Part shown: in pieces, positions 1 through 9,845 of the stretch
Layout: every line of letters starts with the position of its first letter
Position numbering within the stretch: position 1 is the stretch's first letter
Source: Maniola hyperantus
Taxonomy: Eukaryota > Arthropoda > Insecta > Lepidoptera > Nymphalidae
Assembly: GCF_902806685.2 (NCBI RefSeq)
Contig: NC_048562.1
Location: 5,200,368 to 5,264,367, forward strand
Length of the DNA: 64,000 nucleotides
Direction: 5' to 3'
Notes under the pieces: generated by a model
Seen by the model: only the letters and a program-made list of their open reading frames with translations
The model's database searches: none
Told to the model about the DNA's origin: nothing
Position numbers and translations under genes: made by a program

Positions 1-90
1 AGATCACATTTGAAAATCATAAAATCGAGTATTGTGAGCTTATTTTATTGAGAGATTATTTTCGTGTAACTTTGACCATTTAGGCAGCGC

Positions 91-330
91 ACGTCTCGGA
101 AACTCTCAAATGAGAGGTTTTTTTTTCCGACTTAATTCACATTACTTCTATTTCTCTAGGGATCTCTAATTTTTTGAGAATTAAACTATAGATATAAACC
201 TTCCTCTTTAATCACTCTATCTATTGGTGGAAACCGCATCAAAATCCGTTGCGTAGTTTAAAAGATCTACGCGTTCATACATACATACAGACAGACGCGG
301 GAAGCGACTTTATTTTATACTATGTAGAGA
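91..330 (-). mobile_element. Hel-F Helitron-like element, 3' part missing
   Basis: This matches the complete copy at 46487-46779 over its 5' two thirds. On the minus strand it begins TCTCTACATAGTATAAAAT just after an A, the 5' TC and A|T target expected of a Helitron. The CTAG end seen in the other copy is absent. It has no coding capacity, so it would be a non-autonomous remnant. Confidence 0.6.
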
Positions 331-433
331 TATTTCGGAGAGTGTGCTATTCGATCTTGTCCCCCTTCACCATTTTACCATCGAACCGCAAGACGTCGAG
401 CTAGTTTCCATCCTTATGTCGTTAACATCCCAT

Positions 434-556
434 TTCATCTTTGATTTTCCGGGATAAAAAGTACCCTATGTCACTCTCCAGGTCTTAAACTATCCCCATG
501 CAAAAAATCACGCCGATCCATTACTCCGTTGCGACGTGATTGAAGGACAAACCAAG
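434..556 (-). mobile_element. Hel-D Helitron-like fragment
   Basis: The stretch carries the Hel-D core: TTTTCCGGGATAAAAAGTA, then CATGCAAAAAATCACG, then a CGACGTGATTGAAGGACAAACC segment. Both element ends are missing. It abuts a Hel-E fragment in the same orientation. Confidence 0.6.
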
Positions 557-557
557 A

Positions 558-690
558 CTAGCTTATTCCCGCTACTTGTGTAGTCCACGTGGACTACACT
601 AATTCAAACACCTGTTTTTCCTCTTTAGGGATTGAATTTTCAAAAATCCTTTCTCAGCGGATGTCTACCTACGTCATAATAGCTATCTAG
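558..690 (-). mobile_element. Hel-E Helitron-like fragment with CTAG end
   Basis: It starts (plus-strand view) with CTAGCTTATTCCCG, which is the Helitron 3' CTAG terminus read backwards. It continues with the Hel-E body (GGGATTGAATTTTCAAAAATCC, TACGTCATAATAGCTATCT) and stops where SINE-1 begins at about 691. Confidence 0.6.
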
Positions 691-875
691 AATATTATGG
701 AGAACTCTCAGGCATGCAGGTTTCTTCACGATGTTTTCCTTCACCGTTAAAGCAAGTGATATTTAATTAGGTACTTAAAACGCATATAACTCCGAAAAGT
801 TAGAGGTGCAAGCCCGGGATCGAACCCCCGACCTCCGATTAGAAGGCGGACGTCCTAACCACTAGGCTATCACAG
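691..875 (-). mobile_element. SINE-1, truncated (tRNA head plus part of body)
   Basis: On the minus strand it opens with a tRNA-like head: box A-like TAGCCTAGTGGTTAGGACG, a CTTCTAA anticodon-like loop (TCT, Arg-type) and box B-like GGGGGTTCGATCCCGGG. The body then breaks off inside AACTCTCAGGCATGCAGG. The full family consensus seen here is about 315 bp (22893-23215, 43308-43622). It is a pol III-type SINE, not a functional tRNA gene. Confidence 0.8.
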
Positions 876-895
876 ATAAACTATGTATGATTAAT

Positions 896-1213
896 TAGTA
901 ATTACATTTCTTTAATGAGATTTCTTATCGAGTACCTACCTACAATTGTGATTAATTTAAGTTCCTTAATTAAAATTAAGTTGTTAAGTATTACAAAACG
1001 CTAAAAACTTTATGATTACATTTAATTTAATAGTTGTTAAAAACCTTTGCCTCTTACTCGAAAAAAAAAAAACGAAACGTCAAAACTTTAATGTAGTTCA
1101 CTTTAACATTTTCATGATAAAAGTTCATAAAAAGAAGCGATTAAAATCTGTTGCGTTTCAATTTACAATGTTTTTTGTGATAATATAAATTAGTTAACCA
1201 ACCAACCAACTAC
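896..1213. other. AT-rich stretch, nothing recognised
   Basis: This is AT-rich DNA with A runs and no repeat family shared with the rest of the window. No reading frame or RNA gene is visible. It lies inside the presumed engrailed intron 1. Confidence 0.5.
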
Positions 1214-1216
1214 TAG

Positions 1217-1356
1217 AGCCTCGATAGTTCAACGGTTAAAGGAGCGGACTGAAAAACGAAAGGTCGCCGGTTCGAATCCCACCCGTTGCACTATTGTCGT
1301 ACCTACTCCTAGCACCAGCTTTAGGCTTAATTGGAGGGGAAAGGGGAATATTAGTC
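1217..1356 (+). mobile_element. SINE-2 (tRNA-headed)
   Basis: It begins GCCTCGATAGTTCAACGGTTA, a tRNA-like start with a box A. A CTGAAAA anticodon-like loop (GAA, Phe-type) and box B GGTTCGAATCC follow. The body ends CTCCTAGCACCAG...GGAGGGGAAAGG. Other copies lie at 34186-34330, 35398-35540 and 49905-50056. Confidence 0.75.
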
Positions 1357-1436
1357 ACCAACTAACATGGCTAAAAGACAGATCTGTGGTCTTTTATTAG
1401 AACTAGACTCTACGCTTGTATGGCGCGACTTAACAT

Positions 1437-1580
1437 TTGAACAGTAAATTTTATTTTATCTGCAACCGACTATCGCAGTTTAGCGCGCAACTGTAGCGCG
1501 CTATAAATCTAAACGCCATGCACCCTATCGCCATAGAGCCATTTAACAATACGATGCGGATACGACACGATATCGTGGAT
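1437..1580. repeat. Old dispersed repeat, copy 1
   Basis: The order of blocks (TTTTATTTTATCTG, TATAAATCTAAA, CCTATCNCC, ACGATGCGGATACGA) is repeated in diverged form at 2835-2960. Family and mechanism are not recognised. Confidence 0.35.
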
Positions 1581-1992
1581 CATCATGTACAATCCTTGGA
1601 CGGCCCACTAGTCACTACTGATCACGAGTCTCCTATCAGAGAAAGGTTTATAACGGGTACATACCACGATTAATTTTTGTTTTTATTTGTCGATATTTCA
1701 ACCCAATTTCACGGGTCGTGGTTACGACGGGACTGCGGTGCTGCGAGAGATGGAGTTAGAGCTGTCAAGGACAGTAGCGAACTACCCTCTTTCTTGTTCT
1801 TTTCGCTGGAATTTCACGAGCTGTCCGGCAAAATACACTCACAACGTCACTTTAACGTTCGATGTTGTTCGATGCTGTCTTGGTTTGCATAATTTATGTT
1901 TATCAAATCCAATTTAGACACAGCAAAAAACCACGAAGGTTTAAAAAGTGTGTCATTCCGTCTACTTCTTAATACATAATAATAATAATAGT

Positions 1993-2026
1993 GTTTCTAT
2001 AAACAATATAAATTGTTTATAGAAAC
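1993..2026. repeat. Perfect 15 bp hairpin
   Basis: GTTTCTATAAACAAT is followed by ATAA and then its exact reverse complement. No T or A tract suggests a terminator. It may be a chance AT-rich cruciform or a MITE relic. Confidence 0.6.
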
Positions 2027-2063
2027 TCTCATTACATTAAATTTCATACAAAAATGGGGATCA

Positions 2064-2307
2064 TTACAATTTGTTAATATAATAGGATTTTAGCTTATAT
2101 TTTAAATTAAATCTAGTTAGTTCATTTCTAAATTTATTATCTAAAGTATTTATTAGGCGAGGGATCATGTATGCACTGGTGCGCTCACCGTATTTGTTTT
2201 TTGAATTTGTTCTTTCTATTAAATTCAATTTAATAGAAAGGTTTAGGCCACAGTCCGTTTCTTTAAAAACCCCGTGGGATCACCATGATTTAGGAACGCA
2301 ATTTCTT
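2064..2307 (-). pseudogene. Decayed reading frame, perhaps a retroelement C-terminus
   Basis: On the minus strand a frame of about 80 codons with one internal TGA ends at TAA (2066-2064). Its last third reads roughly NKYGERTSAYMIPRLINTL. The basic, Asn/Lys-rich end resembles the tails of non-LTR retrotransposon polymerases, but I cannot assign a family. It may be a chance frame. Confidence 0.3.
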
Positions 2308-2589
2308 ACAGCAATTTCTTATCAGGGTTGAGGAGTTAGATCAACAATAAGATCTTTGCTTAGTTGGTACCACTAATATCAATTTATAACCGACAGTTTC
2401 TATATCTCATCTGTTTTGGTGATCAGGTCCCCTGCAGCATCAGGATTGAGATGTTGGGATCCAAATTTTTTATGGTACAATGTCGCAAATTTTCTCTCTC
2501 GGTTAAAAAAAAATACGCAACTCGGTTCAGAAATCTCCGAGATTTCGGTGTACATAGGTAAAAAACCACATTTTGAAAGTCAATTGATA

Positions 2590-2710
2590 AAGTAGCCTAT
2601 GTACCTACTCCTTGGTTAATTCTTTACTTGTCTGTGAAAGTCCCGTCAAAATAAGTTCGCGGTTCTGAAGATAAGCCCGTTCAAACAGACAGATAAAAAT
2701 TTTAAAAATT
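2590..2710. repeat. Dispersed repeat with CCCGTCAAAATAA block, copy 1
   Basis: The blocks AAAGTAGCCTATGTACCTAC, GAAAGTCCCGTCAAAATAAG and CCGTTCAAACAGACAGATAAA recur in the same order at 3108-3225. It is an old non-coding repeat, family unknown. Confidence 0.45.
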
Positions 2711-2834
2711 GTAATTCAGTTATGGTACAGTTCAAATAACCATTTCAGGTAGTTATTTCGAAATTACAGACAGACACTTCAATTTTATTTATTAGTATAG
2801 AAGTATAGATATGTCAGTCAGTCAGTCTCTCCTT

Positions 2835-2960
2835 TTATATATTTTATTATTTTATCTGTACCAAAGATCGTAGCTTTGCAGTAGCTGGTAATAAATCTAA
2901 AAGTCCTATCACCACAAGGCGGTACTTTACCATACGATACGGATCCGATACGATAAGTAA
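2835..2960. repeat. Old dispersed repeat, copy 2
   Basis: This is the diverged partner of 1437-1580, recognisable by ATTTTATCTG, ATAAATCTAAAAG, CCTATCACC and ATACGATACGGATCCGATACG. A Hel-E 5' tip remnant (GTCAGTCAGTC...TTTTATATATTTT) lies just before it at 2815-2845. Confidence 0.35.
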
Positions 2961-3107
2961 GGCTGAAGGGGCGTTGATAATGTAGTGTTAATTTAACACT
3001 TTCAACTGGTACTTTATAAGTAGTAGGTAATTACCAATTTAGCACGTTATATCATTTACCCATTTTTTCTTAGTGACTTCTTGCCTTTTGTTTTCTTGAA
3101 ATGAAAA

Positions 3108-3225
3108 GTAGCCTTATTAGTCATTTCTAGCATAGTTATCTACCTACCCGTGGAAAATCCCGTCAAAATAAATTCAGCCATTTCAAAGATCGGCCCAAAT
3201 AAACAGACCGATAAACAAAATATAA
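3108..3225. repeat. Dispersed repeat with CCCGTCAAAATAA block, copy 2
   Basis: This is the partner of 2590-2710 in the same orientation. Shared blocks are AAAAGTAGCCT, AATCCCGTCAAAATAAATTC and CAAATAAACAGACCGATAAA. Confidence 0.4.
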
Positions 3226-3587
3226 AAAATGGATGTTAGGATTTTACTTACGCTGAGTAAATTAATTTACCCTAAGTATTATGAGTTTTTCAAAACATAG
3301 GCAAACACTTAAATTGAAACACCACTTACCAAGTTTTGCAGTGATTAAAAACCACTGCAATAAATTGGAATGGTTTTTGTGACACTCAAGCATGAAGTCG
3401 TTGTCACAAGAGCAATTAAAAATTTTGTCCTAGAAAAAGTCGTGTGATGTAAAAACATAGACAACCTCCTTGTACCTACTATTTCTACTACTACTATCTA
3501 CGACAGTTAAAAATGGCGTCACCACAAAAGTTTTCTGTTCTGTTATTTCATTTATGCAAAACTCTGCCAAAAATAAATTATTTATAT

Positions 3588-3750
3588 TGGGGCCGATTCT
3601 CTAGTACACAATCTCTAAACTAAACTAAATTAACAGGTCTAAATCTAGTGCTTTCCTTTTCCGCAAGCAACATTATGAAAGGGATAGCAATAGATTTAGA
3701 CGTGATATTTTAGTTTAGTTTAGAGATTGTGTACAAAGGAATTAGCCACA
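3588..3750. mobile_element. MITE-P, complete copy 1
   Basis: A 163 bp element with long terminal inverted repeats. The left end TGGGGCCGATTCTC leads into GTACACAATCTCTAAAC; the right end is GTTTAGAGATTGTGTAC then AAAGGAATTAGCCACA. The short core holds CCTTTTCCGCAAGCAACATT. A second copy sits at 4615-4776. There is no coding capacity, so movement would depend on a transposase in trans. Confidence 0.85.
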
Positions 3751-4459
3751 ATGTGACTTTAAAAAATTACTACAATAATTAATTAGGTTTCTAAAGAGTT
3801 AAAATCACTCGATTATTATAATATTATTATTTAAAAAAAATGCCCCGTTTAAATAAAAGGGTTAATGAATCAATCCGTCACACGACTATGATTTCTATTG
3901 CGTTCAAATAAAATTGAAATTTGCTTGTCAAACTAATTGAAACGATTTTAAAAATAAAGCGTTCTATAATCAAAATATTTACCGCTTTTAAATTGTATCC
4001 CCTGTGTTTTATAGCGCAAATTCGCTTGACGCAATCCATTTGAAATTGGAACGATAGCATCTTTAATGAATTCTGAGTTTTATTGCTACAAGAATAGAAC
4101 AGGAAATGGCGTAAACACGACACGTGAAAAATGGAACGAGGGAATGAAAAATGCGTTTTAATGTCTTGCAAATAGAGTTTCTTTTTATGTAAGTTTTGTT
4201 TTAAAGCAGTTTATCACTCGATAAAAGCTGCCTGTAACTTTTTTATTCGGGTTTTTAATTAAACAAACTTCGGGTTGAAATAGGATTTTCCAACGAGGTG
4301 TAATTTCTTAACGTGCCTGGAAAATATTGCTTTCCGAGCGTTTGTTGCGTTTTTTAAACGGGTTTTTAAATTGTTCTTCTTTTAAATTTTGGTAAAGGTT
4401 TTTTAGCGGTTATTCTGTAGAATTTTGTTAAGCTGTTTCGGAATACTTAGTTAAAACTG
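3751..4459. other. Repeat-poor stretch within engrailed intron 1
   Basis: About 700 bp with no detectable copy elsewhere in the window and no long reading frame. It is AT-rich with scattered homeodomain-type TAAT/ATTA cores, which is expected by composition. As one of few single-copy stretches downstream of exon 1 it is a reasonable enhancer candidate, by inference only. Confidence 0.4.
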
Positions 4460-4462
4460 CAT

Positions 4463-4797
4463 ATAGTCCGTACAGTACCTACCCGGCAAGAAAGAGATAG
4501 CGGTTTCGTAGAGCGTTGTCTCTGTCGTGAGACCGACAAAAACATCACATAGGTGTGAGTGATAGAGACAACGCTCTACGAAGCCGAAATTTCTTTCTAA
4601 AGGTCGATGTACAATGGGGCTGATTCTCTTGTACACAATCTCTAAACTAAACTAAATTAACAGGTCTGAAACTAGTGCTATCCTTTTCCGCAAGCAACAT
4701 TATGAAAGGGATGAGCAATAGATTAGACGTGTCATTTAGTTTAGTTTAGAGATTGTGTACAACGGAATTAGCCACAATATTTCCTGCCGGTTACTGT
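4463..4797. mobile_element. MITE-G palindromic element, split by MITE-P
   Basis: MITE-G is nearly palindromic. One arm reads AGAGCGTTGTCTCTGTCGT and the other ACAGAGACAACGCTCTA-type, with outer ends CGGCAAGAAAG and AATATTTCCTGCCGGTTACTGTA. MITE-P occupies 4615-4776 between GATGTACAAT and ATATTTCCTGCCGG. An uninterrupted junction, GTACAATATTTCTTGCCGG, is seen at 5790-5808. Confidence 0.75.
4615..4776. mobile_element. MITE-P, complete copy 2, nested in MITE-G
   Basis: A 162 bp copy of the element at 3588-3750, with only scattered differences and the same inverted termini (TGGGGCTGATTCTCTTGTAC and its complement-like GTACAACGGAATTAGCCACA). The target duplication is at most two or three bases (AAT or AT) and cannot be fixed by eye. 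Confidence 0.85.
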
Positions 4798-4936
4798 ACA
4801 AAATGACTTTTCACGCGTCATTTTAACTCTATGGGTCAACTGTGATGTCAAAAGTACGGTTCAGCTTTAAAATAGGACTAAAATCGTATTTTTGACATGA
4901 AATTTGAAGTCATTTATAGTAAATTTTTCCGTGCCA

Positions 4937-5165
4937 AAAGAAAAAAAAACAGAACCCTTATACTTATAGGATCACTTTGTTGTCTGTCTGTCTGTCAAGA
5001 CTACTAAATGTGAGGGTACTACCCGTTGACCTAGAATCATAAATTTAAAAGATAGGCCTTATAGACGTAAGTCAGAAAACCGTGAATTGTGGTTACATCA
5101 CAAAAAAAATTGTGTTCATGAACAAATAATTAGTATTTTACAATATGCTACTACCGCTATTAATA
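4937..5165 (-). repeat. Fam1 copy, truncated
   Basis: It runs from ACAGAACCCTTA through GGATCACTTTGTTGTCTGTC, CCCGTTGACCTAGAATCAT and AACCGTGAATTGTGG to ATTAGTATTTT. The GCCAAGTGCGAG end is missing. Confidence 0.75.
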
Positions 5166-5309
5166 GGCTATTTTAAAGCATTGCCAAGAGTGAAATAACA
5201 TCTACTTTATCTGCCGATTGATAAAGTATTTTAATCGTCACTGAGAATTCGATCAAATCGGACCACCTAAGAGGTTTGAACTCAAATTGCTTTTACTTTT
5301 TACATTCCC

Positions 5310-5515
5310 CGGCTCGCACTTGACCGTTTTTAGGGTTCCGTACTCGAGAGTGCCAACGGGACCCCATTAATAAGCCTTCGCTGTCGGTCCGTCGTCCGTC
5401 CGTCCGTCCGTCCGTCCGTCCGTCTGTCTGTCTGTCAGCGGGCTGTATCGAATGTGTTTTTCTAATGCCGCTATAACAATTTTTGTTTTAAATTGGTGCT
5501 ATGAAAATTGAAAAA
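5310..5515 (-). repeat. Fam1-related variant with CCGT/CTGT microsatellite
   Basis: A Fam1 tip (CGGCTCGCACTTGACCG) is joined through TTTTTAGGGTTCCG to a variant body (TACTCGAGAGTGCCAACGGG) with a run of CCGT then CTGT units at 5393-5437. This shows the end-to-start junction discussed in the findings. Confidence 0.6.
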
Positions 5516-5523
5516 ATTAAAAG

Positions 5524-5815
5524 GTGCAGAAAATATTGTACACCGACCTTTATTAGAAAGAGATGGCGGTTTGTAGATCGTTGTCTTCTGTCGTTGAGAC
5601 CGACAAGACGTCACATAGGTATGAGAGACAGAGACAACGATCTCGCGGCAGAAAGTAATGTACTACATCGGCCTTTAGAATGACATTTCGGCTTGTCTCT
5701 GTCACGCATATACCTATAATGACGTTGTTTCGGTCTCAACGACAGAGACAATGCTCTACAAATCCGCTATCTCTTCTAAAGGTCGAAGTACAATATTTCT
5801 TGCCGGCTACTGTAA
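5524..5815. mobile_element. MITE-G, two partial copies joined
   Basis: Two MITE-G units run together: one from 5524 to about 5640 (AAATATTGTACACCGACC ... GACAACGATCTC), the second from about 5641 to 5815 (GGCAGAAAGTAATGTAC ... CTTGCCGGCTACTGTA). Arms within each are inverted relative to each other. The join looks like one copy inserted into or recombined with another. Confidence 0.65.
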
Positions 5816-5933
5816 GACATCAGACGAGTCGCAGGGAGCCGCTGGATTCAGGCGGTGTAAGACTGTTGGCGTGTGGAAGTCCCTACAAGAGACCTATGTC
5901 CAGCTGTGGACGTCTATCGGTTGATGATGATGG
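5816..5933 (+). pseudogene. RTE-type LINE 3' tail
   Basis: It matches the last ~35 codons of an RTE-like retrotransposon ORF (IRRVAGSRW ... VWKSLQETYVQ(Q)WTSI in better copies at 33025 and 19324), followed by a GATGATGAT tail. Several frame breaks are present here. It is a dead 5'-truncated insertion. Confidence 0.65.
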
Positions 5934-5944
5934 CTGTATTCTTG

Positions 5945-6431
5945 GAACTATGGTACGGAATCCTTCGTGTGCGAGTCCCGGCTCGCACTTGCGGTTTTAG
6001 GGTTCTGTACCTCAAAAGGAAAAAACGGAACCCTTATAGGATCACTTTGTTTCTGTCTGTCTGTCCTACAGGGTACTTCCCGTTGACCTAGAATCATGAA
6101 ATTTGGCAGGTAGGTAGGTCTTATAGCTGGATTTAGGGGAAAAATCTGAAAACCGTGAATTTGTGGTTACATCAACAAAAAAAAATGTGGTCATAAACTA
6201 ATAATTAGAATTTTTAATTATCAAAGTAAGATAACTATATCACGTGGGGGGGGGGGGGGGGGGGGGGGTGTATTGATCATATGAAAGGCTTCACCTGGAC
6301 TTCTAAAACAGATTTTTATTTTATTTTGTTTTGCATCATAGTTTTTGATTTATCGTGCAAAATGTCGAAAAAATATGACTGTACTACGGACCCCTCGGTG
6401 GGCGAGCCTGACTCGCACTTGCCGGTTTTTT
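5945..6431 (-). repeat. Fam1, complete copy plus an extra tip
   Basis: An isolated tip (5945-5996, GTACGGAATCC ... CGCACTTGCGGTTTT) directly joins a full minus-oriented copy that ends CGCACTTGCCGGTTTTTTT. The internal GTGGGGTATCA motif of the family is replaced by a 23-G run. Confidence 0.85.
6246..6268 (+). repeat. Run of 23 G
   Basis: An uninterrupted G homopolymer within the Fam1 copy, arising where other copies have GTGGGGTATCAT. It may be a true expansion or a basecalling or assembly artefact. Confidence 0.95.
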
Positions 6432-6710
6432 TCGACACGATCGGACGCTTAAAATCGATTAAGCAAATTTATGTTTCTTAATTGCGCTAGCTATGTGAAA
6501 TGGCCCGACTTTCCACGTATTTGCTTGGCGTTCAAACACCAGATGTTTTTCTAAGAAATATTGTTTGTACACATATAATTATTTACTTAGCCGTTAATAT
6601 TAATTATGAGCATGGTTAAATACGATTAGTTGGTTTAACTAAGGTTGAATTAGTTTTTACCTAACTTGGAAAAAGTTATCTTCTATGAGTTTAAGTAAGG
6701 AGACAGACAC
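6432..6710. other. Intronic stretch, nothing recognised
   Basis: AT-rich single-copy DNA between two Fam1 copies. No frame, RNA gene or repeat was seen. Confidence 0.45.
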
Positions 6711-7145
6711 AAAAAAAAAACCGGCCATCAAGTGCGAATCGGGCTCGCGCAACGAGGGTTCCATAGGTACAGCTAATGTCGTATTTTTTCGACATTTTGC
6801 ACGATAATTCAAAAACTATGATGCACAAAAACAAATAAAAATCTGTTTTAGAATGTAAAGGTAAAGCCCTTTCATATGATACCCAACTTGGTATAGCAAT
6901 CTTACTTTGAAAGTCGAAAACAGCAATATTTGTTCATGCACATATTTTAATTTTTTTCTTGTGTCTTTTTTTCTTTTCCCCTAAAGCCAGCTACAAGACC
7001 CACCTACCTGCCAAATTTCAAGATTCTAGGTCAACGGGAATAAGTACCTACCCTGTAGGTTTCTTGACAGACAGACAGACAGATAGACAGACAAAGTGAT
7101 CCTATAAGGGTTCCGTTTTTCCTTTTGAGGTACGGAACCCTAAAA
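6711..7145 (+). repeat. Fam1, complete copy
   Basis: It opens AAAAAACCGGCCATCAAGTG, holds the GACA run at 7070-7100 and closes TTTTGAGGTACGGAACCCTAAAA. No reading frame spans it. The family class is not settled; see findings. Confidence 0.85.
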
Positions 7146-7323
7146 TGAGTGACGTATTATATTTTTATTTTGATTATCCAATAGAAAATTATATACCTAT
7201 CTAATCTAAAAGTATTATTATCTTTTTAATTGTATCGAGTTTTTAACTATCCTGGAAACAATGGGACTCAAGAAAATACTTTTCTAATTAGAAATTTTTA
7301 TAAGAAATCCGGACTTTAAAATA

Positions 7324-7392
7324 AATTCGAAAAAAATAGCCGAATACAGAACCCTCGGTGCTCGAGTCTGACTCGCACTTGGCCGGTTTTTT
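7324..7392 (-). repeat. Fam1 tip fragment
   Basis: Only the left end is present, reading ACAGAACCCTCGGTGCTCGAG to CGCACTTGGCCGGTTTTTT. Confidence 0.7.
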
Positions 7393-7426
7393 ATTAGGAT
7401 TAAATTCCTATTGCCTATTTAAAATA

Positions 7427-7706
7427 AAAAAAACCCGCCAAGTGCGAATCAGACTCGCGCACTGAGGGTTCCGTACCTAGTACAATCGTATTTTATCGAC
7501 ATTTTGCACGATAAATCAAAAACTACTTACTAGATCTCGTTCAAACCAATTTTCGGTGCAAGTTTGTATGGTAATGTACCTGCATCATATATTTTTTTTA
7601 GTTTTATTATTCTCTTATTTTAGAAGTTACAGGGGGGGACAGACAGACAGACATGACGAATCTATAAGGGTTCCGTTTTTTGCCATTGGCTACGGAACCC
7701 TAAAAA
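7427..7706 (+). repeat. Fam1, internally deleted
   Basis: The left end (CCCGCCAAGTGCGAATC) and right end (GACAGACAGACATGACGAA ... CTACGGAACCCTAAAAA) are present, but the middle ~160 bp of the family is lost or replaced. Confidence 0.7.
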
Positions 7707-8000
7707 CGAGAAAAAAAACCAGTTTTGTTACATTAATAAACTTCCCATTTCAGTATTAATGGCTATCCTAATGGGTCACAAGTCCGCAAATAATAGCTCG
7801 TGGGGTTGCGTAGTTAGCAGGGAAAACACAAATAAACACATCCAATAAATTACTATCATCACTAACGAGCGGTCCCCGGCTGCGGAATGTTAATATGCAA
7901 ACTTGTACTAATTGTCTGTTCCTTTTTAACCCTAATTGTATGGTTTTAACCTCAAAATGGCGGTTGGTTACATTTTAACTCATACAAAAACACTTTTTTG

Positions 8001-8080
8001 GGGTTTCGTACCTCAAAAGGAAAAAGGAACTCATATAGGATCACTTTGTTGTCTGTCTGTCTGTCCGTCTGTCCATCCGG
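8001..8080 (-). repeat. Fam1 right-end fragment
   Basis: It shows GGGGTTTCGTACCTCAAAAGG and ATAGGATCACTTTGTTGTCTG followed by CTGT repeats, then stops. Confidence 0.65.
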
Positions 8081-8104
8081 TGTATTTAATACAATTTGCA
8101 TAAG

Positions 8105-8400
8105 CTTTGCCTATATGGGGTTTTAAGATATCTTTGCTTAGGTATAAATTGCCAAATCGCTCCTGTTGGGAATCGAACCTTGGGATCTTCCACAAGCAGT
8201 GGCGTGCAGGTCATAAAGGCATAAATGCAGTGCTTACCCCAGTTGTAATGGCTCAATGCATATTTTTCATTATGACCAACCAGTAAAACAGATTTTCACC
8301 TAACTAATGCCTACCCTGGCACCAAACCCTGTGCACGCCACTGCCCACAAGACCATAGCACTCACCACTAGGAACTCCAGGGGAGGTCGTTTATTTGGAA
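8105..8400 (-). mobile_element. tRNA-headed SINE (SINE-3 type), split by a hAT MITE
   Basis: Read on the minus strand, CGACCTCCCCTGGAGTTCC, box A-like TAGTGGTGAGTGCTATGGTC and, after the insertion, box B GGTTCGATTCCC form one tRNA-like head like that at 43649. The head is interrupted by 8197-8343. Confidence 0.6.
8197..8343. mobile_element. hAT-type MITE with 8 bp target duplication
   Basis: 147 bp bounded by perfect 12 bp inverted repeats, CAGTGGCGTGCA and TGCACGCCACTG. The flanking octamers are TCCACAAG and CCCACAAG, 7 of 8 identical, the length typical of hAT transposases. It has no coding capacity. Confidence 0.85.
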
Positions 8401-8654
8401 AAAAGCCGGCGGCAGAGGCGTGTAGTGTACAATATGAAATCTCAGCAATCTACCGAAAAAATGCTCGACCTCCCAAAGTATGTGCCTTGAAAGTAATAAC
8501 GAGTATAATGGAATTTTATGTCTTACTTCAAAACGAGTTGCCATTTCGCTCATTTTGATAATTTCTACCAAATTGCTGCCATCATGGTGGAATTATAATG
8601 AAGAAAAATGTCCTAAGTTGTGGACTGTGACTTTGCTTGCTAAGACTTCTTTTT

Positions 8655-9098
8655 CAGGGTTCCGTACCTCAAAAGGAAAAAACCGGCCAAGTGCGAGTCA
8701 GGCTCGCGCAATGGGGGTTATGTACTACAGTCGTATTTTTTCGACATTTTTCAGGACAATTCAAAAACTATGATACATAAAAATAAATAAAAATCTGTTT
8801 TAGAATGCACAGGTGAATACCTTTCATATGATACGCCACTTGATATAGAAAATGCTAAATGTAAATGTTCATGACCACAATTTAATTTTTGTGTGATGTA
8901 CTAACCACAAATTCACGGTTTTCAGATTTTTCCCCGAATGACAGCTATAAGATCTACCTACCTGCTTTCTAGGTCAACGGGAAGTACCCTGTAGGTTTCT
9001 TGACAGACCGACAGACAGACAGACAGACAGACTGACAGACAGACAACAAAGTGATCCTATAAGGGTTCCGTTTTTTCTTTTGAGGTACGGAACCCTAA
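8655..9098 (+). repeat. Fam1, near-complete, with an inverted tip at its left
   Basis: A short minus-oriented tip (GGGTTCCGTACCTCAAAAGG, 8658-8677) fuses directly to a plus-oriented copy beginning ACCGGCCAAGTGCGAGTC. It ends CTTTTGAGGTACGGAACCCTAAAAAAG, with GACA repeats at 9006-9045. Confidence 0.8.
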
Positions 9099-9100
9099 AA

Positions 9101-9244
9101 AAGGAACCTTTATAGGAACACTTTGTTGTCTGTTTGTCAAAAAACCTACAGGGTACTTTCCGTTGACCTAGAATCATGAAATTTGGCAGAAAGGTAGGTC
9201 TTTTAGCAGACATAAGAGGAAAAATCTGAAAACCGTGAATTTGT
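9101..9244 (-). repeat. Fam1 fragment, inverted next to the previous copy
   Basis: Minus-oriented right-end half: GGAACCTTTATAGGAACAC, CTACAGGGTACTTTCCG, AACCGTGAATTTGTGG. Head-to-head with 8681-9098. Confidence 0.75.
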
Positions 9245-9245
9245 G

Positions 9246-9429
9246 GTGACTGACTGATCTATCAACGCACAGCTCAAACTACTGGACGGATCGGGCTGAA
9301 ATTTGGCATGCAGATAGCTATTATGACGCAGACATCCACTAAGAAAGGATTTTTGAAAATACAACCCCTAAGGGGGTAAAATAGGGGTTTGGAATTTGTG
9401 TAGTCCCGGATAAAGTCGCGATAAGCTAG
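9246..9429 (+). mobile_element. Hel-E Helitron-like element, 5' end short
   Basis: Body GACTGACTGATCTATCAACGC, CTCAAACTACTGGACGGATC and AAAGGATTTTTGAAAAT, ending in CTAG followed by T. The usual 3' hairpin is degenerate here (GGATAAAGTCGCG). Confidence 0.75.
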
Positions 9430-9845
9430 TTAACAATATTAGGTAACTACTAACCTGAAAAAAACCCCAAAAATAAATCCGAAATCATTACATACAAAGT
9501 GTTATATAAACTCACCCCTATAATCACCCCTCGAAAAAAATCAATTCCAAATAACAAATAGACAAACGATACGCTACCCTATACCTGTGAGAATAGAGTT
9601 GAAAATCGTTTGTCACTCGACAACAATTCATTAAAAATGTTGCCATACAAATTTGTGTTTTACAGCACTTGGGCGTAAAGTTCATTATTGTATGGGTAAA
9701 GATAATGCTTGTAACGTGGTTTGAATACGTAATGAGACATGGATGTATGGGAGTTTGGACGCGGTGGTTTGAATGTATTAAAATTGCTGTTTATTTTGCT
9801 ACAGCTATTGATAAATTATTCGTTCTTAGGAATTATAAAAGGTAA

